A DNA stretch of 64,000 nucleotides from Apostichopus japonicus (lineage: Eukaryota; Echinodermata; Holothuroidea; Aspidochirotida; Stichopodidae): assembly GCF_037975245.1 (NCBI RefSeq), contig NC_092565.1, positions 19,686,499 to 19,750,498 of the forward strand, read 5' to 3'. A program made the position numbers and the translations under genes. Position 1 is the stretch's first letter, and every line of letters starts with the position of its first letter. Below, one piece after another: positions 1-11,784 of this stretch. Under the pieces are notes generated by a model. It saw only the letters and a list, made by a program, of their open reading frames with translations. It was not told where the DNA came from and ran no database searches.

Positions 1-2730
1 TAGGAGGAATACTCAGAATAGAGAAAATAAAACTATGATGTTGAAACAAGAAAAGTGTCAGGCTCAATGAACAAGAAATTGTCCAAGTATTAAAAATGGT
101 TTTATGTATGTACTTGGCCATAGAGGACACTCACTAGCTGGATGGACTAAGGAAAAGTTGCTTACTGTGATAGGACATTTCATTTGAAATCAAGTTTGAG
201 GCAAGAGCTTTAAATTTTGCTTCTATGCAAAAGAGTTCTTAGATAAGTAAAATTAAAACAACGATTTTCTTTTATAACAATTTTTTTTTTAATTTCCTGA
301 GATGTGGACATTCTTACAATTGTGTGGGATTATCAAACTATTGGCCAAATTATGGAACTGTTAAGGTGCCATTAAAATGTTAAAATTTTCACATAATTAT
401 GTTAGCAACTTTGTGCAAAGTATTGAATTGCTCTGAATGCTCTCTTATATTTCACCAAAACTGTAGAAATTCTCACATTGATCACTTCTTGCATTTAAGT
501 AATAAATGATTTATCATTTTACTATTTTTTTACAAATTTTGATGATTCTTTAGCAAAAATACACAACTTAATAATTTAATCATATCGATCATAAGTTTAC
601 TAATGTTTCAGTGATTTGTTATCATTAATTCTAATGAGCTTGCATTACCTCATCATTCTTATTATTATTAAATTCCATTTTTAAATGCTTACATATGAAG
701 TTGTAAAATTTAATCAAAAGAAAAGAAAGAGAGAGAACATTTAAACACTTCTTAGGCACACAGTGAGATAAGCTGCCTCAATGCTATCACATAGGAATTA
801 CCCCATTCCAATAACAGTACCAATTTACTAATTCATATAACAGCATATCCTTATACACAAAACAATATGGTTTCTTGGATGAAAATTGTAATCTATCTCC
901 ATTAATATGACGGTATACCACTGAAGAGTTTTTACTGTATAACAGCAAGAATAATCCTTTAAAAATTGCCCAACTTCCAAAAAATAGGACAAAACAACAG
1001 AATGGCGGCTAAAATAAGAGAGACAGCTGCTGTCATTTCCAATTTTTGGACCTTGGTACATATCAATCAAAAGCTTCCAAAACATGCTACAGAATTGGTT
1101 AAAAAATGAAGATTTATCAAAATGATGAGTCTGTTTGGGAAAATGAACAGATTAGAGTAACATTTAATAACATGTTGACAACGATGAACATGGACTGCCA
1201 TGTGGTTAATTAACAATACAAAACATAGCAATATTACAAATTCTACAATAGAGCAAAACAAAGGAAACAAGGTTGTCTTAGCACCTAATTAATATCTACC
1301 GTGTGTTTCCAAAAATGAGAGGAAGAAATATGTCACTGGAAATTATGTAAAACTTTGACAGAATAACCGTAAGGATTGAACAGAAACTAGTAAATTAATG
1401 TTTCCTTTCTTCTCAAAAATTACAGTTATGTGATTTATGGTATTTTAATAATTAAAGCATATAGCAACGTTTACTACCGCCAAAAGTTACAAAGGGACTA
1501 CTGTTTTGTGTAAGCACTGAATTTGTATTTACCAAGTGTTTTCTGAAATATTAAAACTAGAATAACAAAACTTTGAGAGGTAGTCGCTTTGAATAACAGC
1601 AAGGATGAACAGAATTTAGCCAATTAATTTTGAAATTCCATTCATATGGTTATGGCATTGCAGCAACATTTTTAACCATTGTTACTTGTTAGTTCAATTG
1701 AAATGCATTAAGGCCAATAAAGAAGCACACATTATTACATCACATAAATAACATACCCACAACAATACAAAAATCAATAAATTAGCAGAAAAACTGTGAA
1801 GAGCAATTTTCTGCATTGTTAAAATAACCTCAGAAGTGGAAAATTATTGTGTACTGGAAATAAGGCAAACAACTCAAATGGCATTATTAAAGGCCAACTG
1901 TTTGGAAATCCAATCAATGCTATCGACAGGCATCAAGGATAGAGAAAAAACTAATTAAATCATTAGATATTGTATGAAATTAAAAGAGGTAGCAAATTTG
2001 AATAACAAAAGTAATGCACTGAGAACTGACATTCATTTTATTTCTTTGTGTGCTTATTTTTATCACGGAAAACGGAGGTCATTTCGCTGCAAGAAATTAG
2101 CTACTTCCTGAGTGAGTTACTGAATATTCAATTCTGCAGAGAAATGTCAAGACCGCAAGGAGCAAACTGCCCGGCTTGTTGGTACTGCTACCTTCAGTCG
2201 ATTGTAACTTGCTGGTCTACTGGTAAACTTAACACCATGACTGTAGGTTAGCAAATCAACTTACTGATGATATCTGTATTGGTCTCAAAATAACATTTCT
2301 GGCAAAATTCAATTTGTCAATGTTGTTCTTGGAGGCTCTGTTGGCAGCTGAAAGAACTTTGTTTATTTACTTATATCTGTAAGAATTTATAAAACAATGG
2401 ATTAAAAACTTTAACAAATCATGCCAAATTTTGACTTTCTTCACCAAGTTTACCTACTGGCATTATAGACTGGCAAACTAGTGATGTAAATATCAAAATA
2501 ACACTAGAACTTCATCTGTAATTCTAACGTTCTATTTCAGTGCATAGTAACACTAAAATTTAAACCTCAAGGGCTACTTTCATCAAATTACTGTCAGAAA
2601 TGCACACACACACCCCCCCTCCCCCTACAATGTCTCATACAAACAAACAACTTTTTTTTTTATCCTTCAAGGTTAACTTGCAATGAATATAGCATGAAGT
2701 GTTGCACCAACTCCTTTTGTTCCAAAGCCT
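1..2730. other. AT-rich intergenic DNA, no gene seen
   Basis: Only short ORFs occur and none resembles a known family or is flanked by splice signals with continuing homology. There are scattered degenerate repeats around 1310-2010 (recurring GAATAACA and GAACAGAA motifs) but no clean unit. The part next to 2730 is probably just beyond the ferritin 3' end. Confidence 0.5.
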
Positions 2731-2736
2731 TTTATT
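2731..2736 (-). promoter_or_regulatory. polyadenylation signal of the ferritin gene
   Basis: TTTATT on the plus strand reads AATAAA on the minus strand, 232 bases beyond the ferritin stop codon, a plausible 3' UTR length. It is the first such hexamer I noticed downstream of the stop. Use of this site is inferred. Confidence 0.45.
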
Positions 2737-2967
2737 AAACATGTAATGGGAAGCCAGTTCGGGTCACTACCCTTCGTTGCCAAGATGAAACCCCCTTCAC
2801 TTCATAGCACACCTACATCACTACTGCACTGCCACATACTGCTTCATTCTTGAAATAACCCCTTTTGTGTTAGGGTTCTACATTCCTGAAAGAGTGCCTA
2901 TGTCCTTTCTATTCACAGAAAACAATTGACACCCACAATGCACTGTGTTGTGACAAAACGAGATATA

Positions 2968-5900
2968 TTACTCTGCCAACTCCTTATCGAATATGTATTC
3001 ACCAAGTCCATCACCGGCTCTTGACAGTTGCTGCTTAAGGTCTCCAAGCCGTTTAATATTTTCCACATAAGGAGTAAGAAATTCTTCCTCGATCCAGTCC
3101 ATTGTCTGCAAGAGAAGATGTATAAGGATTTGTTAAGACCCCATAAAACTTTGCGACAGATTGGCTGCACAATGTTGATTCAATGTGGTTGAAGCCTGTG
3201 CACTAAAGCATAATATTTGCATGTGGTCATTGTTTTTTACCAAACCTATCGCTTACTGAAGAAATCAACTGATCAAACTTAAGACAACTTGATCATAGAT
3301 CTTGTTTACCATATGGAAGTTAACAAGCAAGTACTTGATTCTGTCCGTCCTCAACAAGTCGTAGCCCAGATGGGGATTTTCATATCGGCATTACTCACAT
3401 GTAGAAATGAAAATTGAAAGCTTCAAAAAATTACAAAATTGGTTCATTATTTGAAATGAAACTTAGAGATTGAATTTGATTAACTACATTGATATGGGAT
3501 AAAGGCACTGAACAGAATACAAATTTGGATCAAAATCCCAATGAAAAGGCTGTTTTGCAGTCTCATTGGCACAGACGTAGCATGTTAGACTTCAAAATCC
3601 CTTCAATAATGAAATAACAAGTAACCAACAGAAGAAGAATGAGGGAAAAAATTAAAATTGTGAAAGGAATTACATGCTTATCTTCATGAGTCTCGGCAAG
3701 ATTGTGGAATTTCAAAAACGTTTGGTTACTATTTATCTCGGCTTCCATCGCTGCAGCTAATCCCTCACTTCCTTTACCCCAGTTCGATCTAGAACTAGCC
3801 TGGAAAGACAGCAAAAAGATAGGATAAAATGATTAGCCAGTGGATTATGAGAGCATAAGGTGATGTGTCAAACACTACAGGAGGGGGGGGGGAGGGTCAT
3901 GGGGCTCATCCTATCTGCAGTTGGGCTACAAAAGACAATCTTTTGTGCTCTGCCTTTCACACAGTAGGCACTGCTGGTCAATAAAGATGAGCTAAATTCC
4001 ATCAAAAATGTCAAACATACAGTTATCCAAAATAAACCAGCATAATAATACACTCAAAACAATGGCATTTTTTCATGCAGCATTCAGAAAATGCAAATTA
4101 TACAAATTTACCATGCATGCAGTAACATTCCCTGAAAATATCTTAAATTACATCTTGGGTTATAAGTGTTGTAAGGTGTGTGATTGCATATTGCAGCCTC
4201 AACCGGACTGTTTTCAGTTTGTGTAACCCCAACAATCACCTACTCAAAGTCTCCTTCTGATGATAACAGACTTCATTAAGAACAATAAATGAACCATAAA
4301 AAGAAACATTGCTTGATGGTACTGAACTTTAAGGGAACATTGTCCATCTCAACCTGCAGAAGTACAACCCTATGAAAACAAAGGTTCCATTACTAAGTTA
4401 AAGGCATTGAAGACTCGCCCCAAACCGTGTGCGGCCATCTGAAAAAGTTAACTTTCCGTTGCTTGCAAGTAACGTTTTGTTCGTGTCGCTAGAAAATGCA
4501 GACAGTGATGAAACGTGATACCTTGTTATCTTTAACTTGACCTGAGATGTCTATCGCTGTTTGTTTGTACACTGTGCTATGGGTATTGACCGCAGCTGTA
4601 TTTACTGACTGTACACTAGTGTCTAATTACCGACGTTAGCAAGATGTGTGTCTATTTTCTGGGATCGATGGTGGTGTCTAACACTTCTGTTACACCTCAT
4701 TTGAAACTAGGTCAGATAACTGGCTTTAGATGTTTCTTTTTGCGCGAGTCTTCACACCCTTTCAGAACACGCCATAACATTCATACGGGTGTAATTAGCT
4801 TTAGAAACATTGTGGTCATTTTACTATCTTTTTTGGGAGGGTTGGGGGGGGGGAAGGGTTTCACTAAGTCTTCACTTTAATGACTCTTGGAATTTATTTG
4901 TTCTTCACCTGAACATCCTGGAAAGTCACACGTCCTCCCCTCTTGTTCTGCTTCTGCATCAATTTGTCTGCATTTTCTTTCTTCTTTTCTGACATGTCCT
5001 TCAGAAACTTATGAAAACCTGAGAGTGCAACATCATCCCTGTCATAATGTGTCGACTGCATAGGAAGTTGGAAAATAATGATGGAATGATCATATCAAAT
5101 CTAACATAAAGTCATACAATCTGAAAAAAATGTAATAATGTTATTGGGTACAAATCTCTTATTAACATTAATTCATTAATGTAAATAAGGGATATAAATT
5201 GTGATTCTCAAATTATTTTGTGTATGACCAAATTTACAGCAACAGAGTTGTTGTATATATATTCAACTTTGTTGCTGTAAATTTCACCAGATCAGCAATA
5301 AAGGGTCACACTAATTAGCGTCAACAGGCCGATTTCACGACAACTCACGACAACTCAAGACAACAAGTTTAAAATACCATCAAATACAATTGATGTTATC
5401 AGAGTATATCTGCAAACACGTTTAAACTGACTGGAACCAGCGTGCATACATATTTTTCACGGGAAAAAATGTTTTTGTCGTAAAAATCGCCAACTTTTTC
5501 CTAACGTTGAATTGGACGACGTGATGCTATTGCGCTTGCGCAATGACATTGGACCGAACCATTACACTACAGGTAAGTGCAATTTTTCAATCGAGAATGG
5601 TGCCCACACACTGGTGTCAATGTATGATTGACTTGGCAAAAGGTGACCAGCGCCATCTAATTTTACTTAACTACTTTTTATGAGAATCATTCGTTACTAT
5701 ACTACTACTAGTGTCAGTGAGTACTACTACTTTTTGTGAATGGTCTTCTATTCATTTTTACAGAGCCATTCCTATGTTTAACCAGATCGTGTTATATTCA
5801 GGGTAAGCTTTAATTCATGATTGTGTGATAGGATTTAATTGCAATAAGAAATATTCATTATTTTAAAAACATTCAATGATTTGACAGAGAGAATAATAAA

Positions 5901-7255
5901 ACCAGGCAAAATGATAGTTAGCAAGACTCTGTAAAGTTGATAATCATGCACATATGTAAATTACAATGGAAAAACAATAAGCAATATTCATTATTTTTAA
6001 AACATTAAATAATTTGATTTGGAGTTCATTCACCATACTTTGGTGCTTTATTACTACGTCAACCCACCTTACCGACACTGTACACAAGGCAGTTCCCAAA
6101 CCTAGCACAAACCCACCGATATTATAATGGTTCGGTCCGATGTCATTGCGCAAGCGCAATAGCATCACGTCGTCCAATTCAACGTTAGGAAAAAGTCGGC
6201 GATTTTTACAACAAAAACATTTTTTCCCGTGAAAAATATGTATGCACGCTGGTTCCAGTCAGTTTTAAACGTGTTTGCAGATATACTCTGATAACATCAA
6301 TTGTATTTGATGGTATTTTAAACTTGTTGTCTTGAGTTGTCTTGAGTTGTCGTGAAATCGGCCTGTTGACGCTAATTAGTGTGACCGACAATGAATGGAA
6401 TAATGCTACCGGTGTAAGGGGGACCCTCTCAGTGGAAGGCATTGCATCTCATGTAATTTGGCGATGTTTATTAGATGGTTTCTCCAAGTTATATCCTTCT
6501 TGAAACTATAACCAGTATTATAACTATTATTAATAGGCCGTGGCTATTCTTACGACTAGTCGTAACAATTATTTATAAACTATTCTTACGACAAAGGCGA
6601 ATTCAAGCACAGTTAAGTAAATAAAGCAACTGCGCATGTAGTAGGGGTAACCCTAACCCTAACTTTAACCCTAAACCCCAATCCTAACCCTAACCGGAAA
6701 TTATGGTTACTCCTGGTTGTAAAAAATAGTACTCCTGTCATAAAAATAGCAACTGCGCATGCGTAATCGAAAATTATTCTTACGAACAGTCGTAAGAATA
6801 GCCACTTTGTTATTAATAAAATATGTGGTTCCTGCATGTTTGTGCACTGAATGTTTGACTAGGCCTTTATGACTAAATACTTTCACTTTGTAATGCTGAC
6901 ACAATAAATCATCCAACGTGATTGCAAGCTCACGATAAATCTGATAGATTAGGTACAGCTAAATTATTTGACTGAGGTCGACAGTGTTCTAAACTTCTAC
7001 CTGTACATATAGCCTAGGGGCCTAGCTAGACCTGCATGATAAAGTGATAGTGATACTAACAGTAACACAAAAGCCTAGGCTTCAGTACAATCAAGCTAAG
7101 AATTCGCCATTGCCGATTAGCCTATGCAATACAGATCGTTAATTTACCATCGCTAAGTAGCCATACGACGACGTGAGCTCCAATTGTATCAGGGTATTGA
7201 TAAATGTCTCTGTCTCTGCGTGAAAATTCTGCTTGACGTTCGAATTCGTTGCCAT
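2968..7255 (-). CDS. ferritin-like protein, ferroxidase ligands mostly lost
   Basis: Four minus-strand exons join in phase 0: 7255-7148, 5055-4909, 3799-3674 and 3105-2968 (stop TAA), giving 172 residues, the usual ferritin subunit length. All introns are GT..AG. The ATG at 7255 is preceded in frame by TGA four codons upstream. The protein aligns with animal ferritin throughout: NFHAETETFIN and QLELTSSYGYLAM (helix A), YDRDDVAL and NKRGGRVTFQDV (helix B and after), NWGKGSEGLAAAMEAE (helix C), GLGEYIFDKELAE (C-terminus). By alignment to human H chain, ligands E27, Y34 and E107 remain (E26, Y33, E106 here), but E61, E62, H65 and Q141 are replaced by K60, K61, N64 and Y140. Ferritins store iron in 24-mer shells. 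This subunit is predicted to be catalytically weak or inactive, more like an L-type or structural chain. No signal peptide is seen. Introns 1 and 2 carry MITEs and foldback repeats. Confidence 0.9.
4402..4760. mobile_element. TTAA-flanked MITE, copy 1 (ferritin intron 2)
   Basis: A 359-bp element starting AGGCATTGAAGACTCGC and ending GCGAGTCTTCACACCCT, so the ends form an imperfect terminal inverted repeat. The left flank is TTAA and the right flank is TTCA (decayed). It has no coding capacity. It matches copies at 9843-10199 and 21553-22687 and a fragment at 20321-20375. Confidence 0.75.
5230..5284. repeat. short inverted repeat (hairpin)
   Basis: Two 21-bp arms (5230-5250 and 5264-5284), complementary except for one position, surround a 13-base AT-rich loop. 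The arms contain TTTACAGCAACA and its reverse complement. It lies in ferritin intron 1 just outside the large foldback element. Confidence 0.7.
5304..6386. mobile_element. foldback element with ~260-bp inverted arms
   Basis: Left arm 5304-5564 and right arm 6125-6386 are reverse complements with few differences. They begin GGTCACACTAATTAGCGTCA and run inward to GGACCGAACCATTA. Both arms contain the internal palindrome TTGCGCTTGCGCAA. The roughly 560-bp centre is AT-rich, has an internal duplicated stretch (ATTCATTATTTT...) and no coding potential. I read it as a foldback or long-TIR non-autonomous transposon in ferritin intron 1. No clear target duplication is seen. Confidence 0.75.
6540..6805. 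mobile_element. MITE with 17-bp perfect TIRs and telomere-like core
   Basis: The ends are GTGGCTATTCTTACGAC (6540-6556) and its exact reverse complement (6789-6805). TTATTAATA occurs on both sides a few bases beyond the TIRs and may be a 9-bp target duplication. The interior contains two direct copies of GCAACTGCGCATG and a run of CCCTAA-type repeats. It lies in ferritin intron 1. Confidence 0.7.
6647..6695. repeat. interstitial telomere-like CCCTAA repeats
   Basis: About eight intact or slightly altered CCCTAA units (the complement of the animal telomere repeat TTAGGG) lie inside the MITE. Because they sit between the element's TIRs they are more likely part of it than a chromosome-end relic. 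Confidence 0.7.
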
Positions 7256-8038
7256 TTTTCTGATTCAATTTCTTCCACTAATACTAGTACCGTGCAGTTC
7301 CAACGATCCCAGCCTAGGCTACCCCATGCGACCTGCTTCTCGTGGTGTCGGTAATCTTTGTTATGGATATTCATCTAGGGTCTTTATTTTACGGAAGCAT
7401 AGAAAGCCACTAATTCAAAACACACACATGGTAAAATTGACGAGAAAGGTGATCCGCTGTGCACTCTGCATTCTGCACACTGTGCAAACATCTATACACA
7501 CCACGTTCATTCTTTTGATTTGCATTGTCCGCATAACTTGTCGACACGGTATTTGACGAAAATGTTGACATTTTACGCGGTACAAAGCAGAGTCGTAACA
7601 AGCCACTTCATTGTAAGGCCAAGTAATTACTATCCATTTTCATGGGCCGAGTGAACAATCACTGACCCCAATCACTGTATAACAGTGTTTGAGCTACTAC
7701 ACGTGTCACGAATATTTACAATTAACGGTTGGTAATTGCAAAATGGTGACGTCACCTTCTTTTATAATTGTAGTTTATCTGTTTTAAACTGTAGATTCAT
7801 TTTTATTCTATGGCAGGAAAATAGTAATTGTACCGAATGGTATTTTTTTTCGTTTTATCATGTATGCAAGTCGTTACTCTAATGCTCTTTCTACGCTTCC
7901 GTATTTAAGTTCACCGCGGCGACTATATGGTGGCGCCTAACTGAGTTTTGAAATTCTCTAGAATATGTCAACTGCGTGGCATACGGTGTCAACACAAATG
8001 CAGAAAATTGAAGAATTCGTTACGTAGTTATTGAATAA
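7256..8038. other. ferritin 5' flank
   Basis: Upstream region of the minus-strand ferritin gene; the promoter and 5' UTR should lie here but no TATA box or upstream exon could be fixed. I looked for an iron-responsive element (CAGUGN loop on a 5-bp stem with a bulged C). The CAGTG occurrences near 7480 and 7680 do not form that structure. Confidence 0.4.
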
Positions 8039-8204
8039 GGGGTTAATCAACGGTCTAGCGTGCGTTACTCACAGGATTAATGCACGATCGGGGGATAATG
8101 CAAGCGATGCACGAGGGCGGAGCCCGAGTGCATCCAGCGATAGCATTAACACCCGGAGTGCATTAATCATGTGAGTAACGCACGCTAGACCGTTGATTAA
8201 CCCC
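8039..8204. repeat. 166-bp near-perfect palindrome
   Basis: Arms 8039-8085 and 8158-8204 (47 bp each) are complementary at 46 of 47 positions, and the 72-base centre contains further nested complementarity (GATGCAC with GTGCATC, TAATGC with GCATTA). A fragment of the same arm (GTGCGTTACTCACAGGATTA) recurs at 20109-20128, on the other side of the transposon block. Likely a hairpin-type MITE. Confidence 0.7.
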
Positions 8205-9842
8205 GTTCATTCATACGCAGGCGCGTATCCAGGATTTTCTAACCCGGGGGGGGGGGGGGGGCGCGAATTACTATCAGAGCCGTATAGAGAGAGAGTTTGG
8301 CCAACCATGTAACCGATTTGGATTGGTCGAGAGGGAAAACGCCCACACAGGGTGGTAAAATAGGTCCACTTGAAAACTTTTTAGCAGGCGACACGCATAC
8401 TCACAGTGTATAGACTATCGTTTGTGTACACGAAAAAGTACGAAATTATGAAAGAAATGGTGCTGGGGATGCTGCAATCGGTCAGAACATGGATATTGTT
8501 GTTTGATTTTCCGACTGACCATAAAAGAAGAGGAATTTTTTGGAAGTAGAAAGAACAAGATGGAGATCTAATGAAAAAAAGTCTGTGTAGCCTAGGCCCA
8601 TACTAGCCATAGGCCCTAGTGTAATACGAGTAATGTACAAGCAATGCGAGAATTTTACGTTCAGACTGGTTTCTGTAATTACATGCATGGCTATTCTCTC
8701 TCGTTTTACGATCCACAAATTCGATTTCATTATGCCAGCTCTTCTACTGTAATCATAGGCATGGCAGTTTCAGTCGCACATATAGTTATCCTAATTCCTA
8801 GTTATTGTATGCCTAGGCTATGCCTAGCCTAAAAAAGTATCACTTTTAGTTTAATGTAAAAGGGTGGGCTAGCCTCTAGGCATCACGTAAAGCCCTAATC
8901 CTGAGTTAAGCCCGAAGCATAAGTTAAGCCTGGGCTTAATTAGACCTGGACCATTCTTGCTATTACTACAACTGTTATAGCACATTACATAATATGGCAC
9001 AGTATAAGGCCCAATTAAACTAGGTCTATGGAAAACAAAGTAGCCTCGGCCTAAACTAGTTAGGCTAGGTCTATACTCATTGGCAACTTGTGTACACATA
9101 CAGGCCTAATTATATAGACCCTTTTAGTATGCCATAAACAAGTGCCCAAATGGTTAAATGATCTTGGTTTGTGTTAATTGTCAGCATTGGCCTAGCCTTT
9201 TTAGGCTAACATGAATTCAGCCTAATATTTTCTTCTTCAAAAGTATAGCCTAGGCCTTGGTTTAATTTGGATGCAGTCAACTATCATTTATCAAAGTTGC
9301 ATCAGTACCTCCTTATTCCCTTAGTTGACACCCACATTGACGATTGAAGTTAAAAAAAATCTTTTTAAATTATCTTTAGACAGTAAATTTTAACTCCCTG
9401 AATTTCAGGACTTTTTTTACAAATCAAAGGTGACATGTGCTCTGAAGAAAAACTCCTAACATAAGAAGCCACAGTTAGCAGACTGTGATAAAGACAAACC
9501 TGGTGAGTGACTACTAGACTGAAATCCAGTTCCTGCAACCACAGCAATAAAGTCTTTGTTTTAATCAATGCACTTGTGTGTTTGAAACTTTCAAATGGAC
9601 ACTCAATGGCAGTTGGTTAAGATATAAGGTTTTACCTTCATCATGGAGAGTTGAAGGGAATCTGCCTCATCATCTGAATAATGGACTCAAGGATAGCAAC
9701 AAATCATGATTGGATAATGATTTTGAGCAAGTAAATATCAAGCAATTTGAAAGTTTGTATTATTTTTTTACATATTATTTAAGCTGTTTAGCTCACACAC
9801 AAGCAAATGATCAAGTGACAACAACCGATGCAGTATATTTAA

Positions 9843-10199
9843 AGGTATTGAAGACTTGCCCTAAACCGCATGGTCGCGCTCTGAAAAAGTTTACTTTCCG
9901 TTGCTTGCAAGTGAATTTTTTTTTTGTGTCGCTACAAAATGCAGACAGTAATGAAACCTGATACCTTGTTATCTTTTATCTAGACCTGAGATGTCCACGC
10001 TGCTATGTGCACTGTGTTGTGGGTATTGACTGTGATGTTTGTATTGACTTTACACTAATGTCTATTTACAGATGGTAGCAAGCTGTGTGTGTATTTTCTG
10101 GGATCAATGGTGGTGTCTAACACTTCTGTTACACCGCATTCGAAACTAGGTCCGATAACCGGCATGAGACGTTTCTTTGTGCGGGAGTCTCCACACCCT
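9843..10199. mobile_element. TTAA-flanked MITE, copy 2 (inside element A)
   Basis: This 357-bp copy has perfect TTAA on both sides (9839-9842 and 10200-10203). It begins AGGTATTGAAGACTTGC and ends GGAGTCTCCACACCCT. It defines the target site of the family and shows that it inserted after element A was in place. Confidence 0.8.
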
Positions 10200-10719
10200 T
10201 TAAGGAGAAGTATTTATATCCCATTAATAGAGAAAGAATTATGTTTCAATTGGTAGCATGCAACTTAAAAATTTGCAAACATTAGATACAATCAAACAAT
10301 AACAAGGTTCATTTACAAGGTAATCTATTGCCCTTTATTTCACCTTAGTCTGTCACATCAGAAGGTCACAGCTTTCAATAATTATACAAACAAATTCTCT
10401 TGATGGGTGCTTCGTTAGATTCCTGCAATTTTCAAGTTTATCAATGTAATAAGTTCTGAATGTGGCAATGTGGAGAAGCTTTGGGATAATCTGTGGATAA
10501 GACTGCCAGACTATCAACAAGATTCCACATCCATGCAACTCCAACTGCTTCCTTCACCTCCTTGCAGATGTACCACATGTCCAAAGAAATGTCAGCATTG
10601 GTTAATGTAATTAAAATCTGGCTTCCTCCTGAGCTGGCAAATACACATGAATTGTCAAGTACAGAGGTCAGTGTGAAACCACTGAAAGATCTTCTCAGCT
10701 TTCAAGAAAACAAAGACTT

Positions 10720-11125
10720 GAAGCCAAATTGACAGAGGCCACACTGATACCATTCCACTCTCATAAGATGAAGGTATCACACACACTTCATTTTGCTTCT
10801 GTGATGCAGTGCCTGGTAGACTGTGAGGGTCACCCAATGGATGTTTTAACAACTGCCTGGTTTATAGAGCTCTGCAACAGATAAGTCATCCTAATGTCTA
10901 GTCGTCATCCTGTCATGGCCTTGAGCAAGTTGAACCCACTTCAACACAAAGCAGCTATTGAATTCTTGTCTAGGTACTGTCAAATCCACATCACCATCAT
11001 TGCTGGTTCCAGCTACGCTGACCATAATAAAAGAGTACAATGAGGGTTTTTTAATTCACCCAACAGAGCTTGCATTCCAGTACCTTTGGGCAGCTGAAAA
11101 GATGTTCAGAAATTGTTATATATGA
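10720..11125 (+). pseudogene. decayed P/THAP9-like transposase fragment
   Basis: Two plus-strand reading stretches resemble parts of P-element/THAP9 transposases from memory of the family: 10720-10880 (contains LIPFHSHKMKVSHTL, like the K-M-K-V region) and 11033-11125 (contains GFLIHPTELAFQYLWAAEKM, like the C-terminal G-G-L-x-x-P-S...E-x-x-F segment). They are separated by stops and frame changes, so the gene is dead or this is an incomplete view of its exons. Position inside element A with P-type ends supports the call. The similarity is weak and not verified by alignment. Confidence 0.45.
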
Positions 11126-11784
11126 GTGTGTTTGTATGCATGCATATGTGTGATTTTCTTGCTTTACAGAACAGCTCCATTTTGATAAGCTATGTAACGT
11201 GGAAACCTGCCAATCATATGTTAGAAATAGGACAGGCTGAAACGATTCTTAAATGGAAAGCTTAACGACTTCTTGCATTTTTATACATCACTGTTCAGGT
11301 AAGGCCAGTAAGGGCAGTATGAAGAATAAGTAACAATTAATAATTATCATTATGGCCATTTGCTGTCTGCATAATAACAAACTGAATGATGTCATCAGCC
11401 CTGTGCACAGTTGACAACCCTGACAAGTAGGCACACTATGTCAGTGTGATCCATGAAACCTTATTAAGGACATGACCTTATAGTATATATGTTAATGGAA
11501 AATACATAAGCTACAACATACACCAGTCTTCAGTTGTTGCAGGTTTTCTTTTTCTCGACAGACCCATTCAATCTGTTGCACCTACTATAGCCTAGTACTA
11601 CATTCCTGAGAAATTAACACCACAATATCAGTCTTAGGTTTGCCCACAGACTCCCAACTATTGCTAACTCCTACACTCAAGTATATAGTTTAGTTTAGTA
11701 GAAAAAAAGACCAGGAGAGACATTCAAGTCCCCATTAAGGACCCTAAGGCTATATGAGAGGAATAAAACCGAGGCCATCAAATG

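Noticed and set aside
828-1270. Minus-strand ORFs of 67-85 codons in the left flank
   Set aside because: No family resemblance, AT-rich composition and no supporting splice sites.
7470-7700. Iron-responsive element upstream of ferritin
   Set aside because: CAGTG motifs occur but none has the 5-bp upper stem and bulged C; one is just a CACTGT/ACAGTG hairpin.
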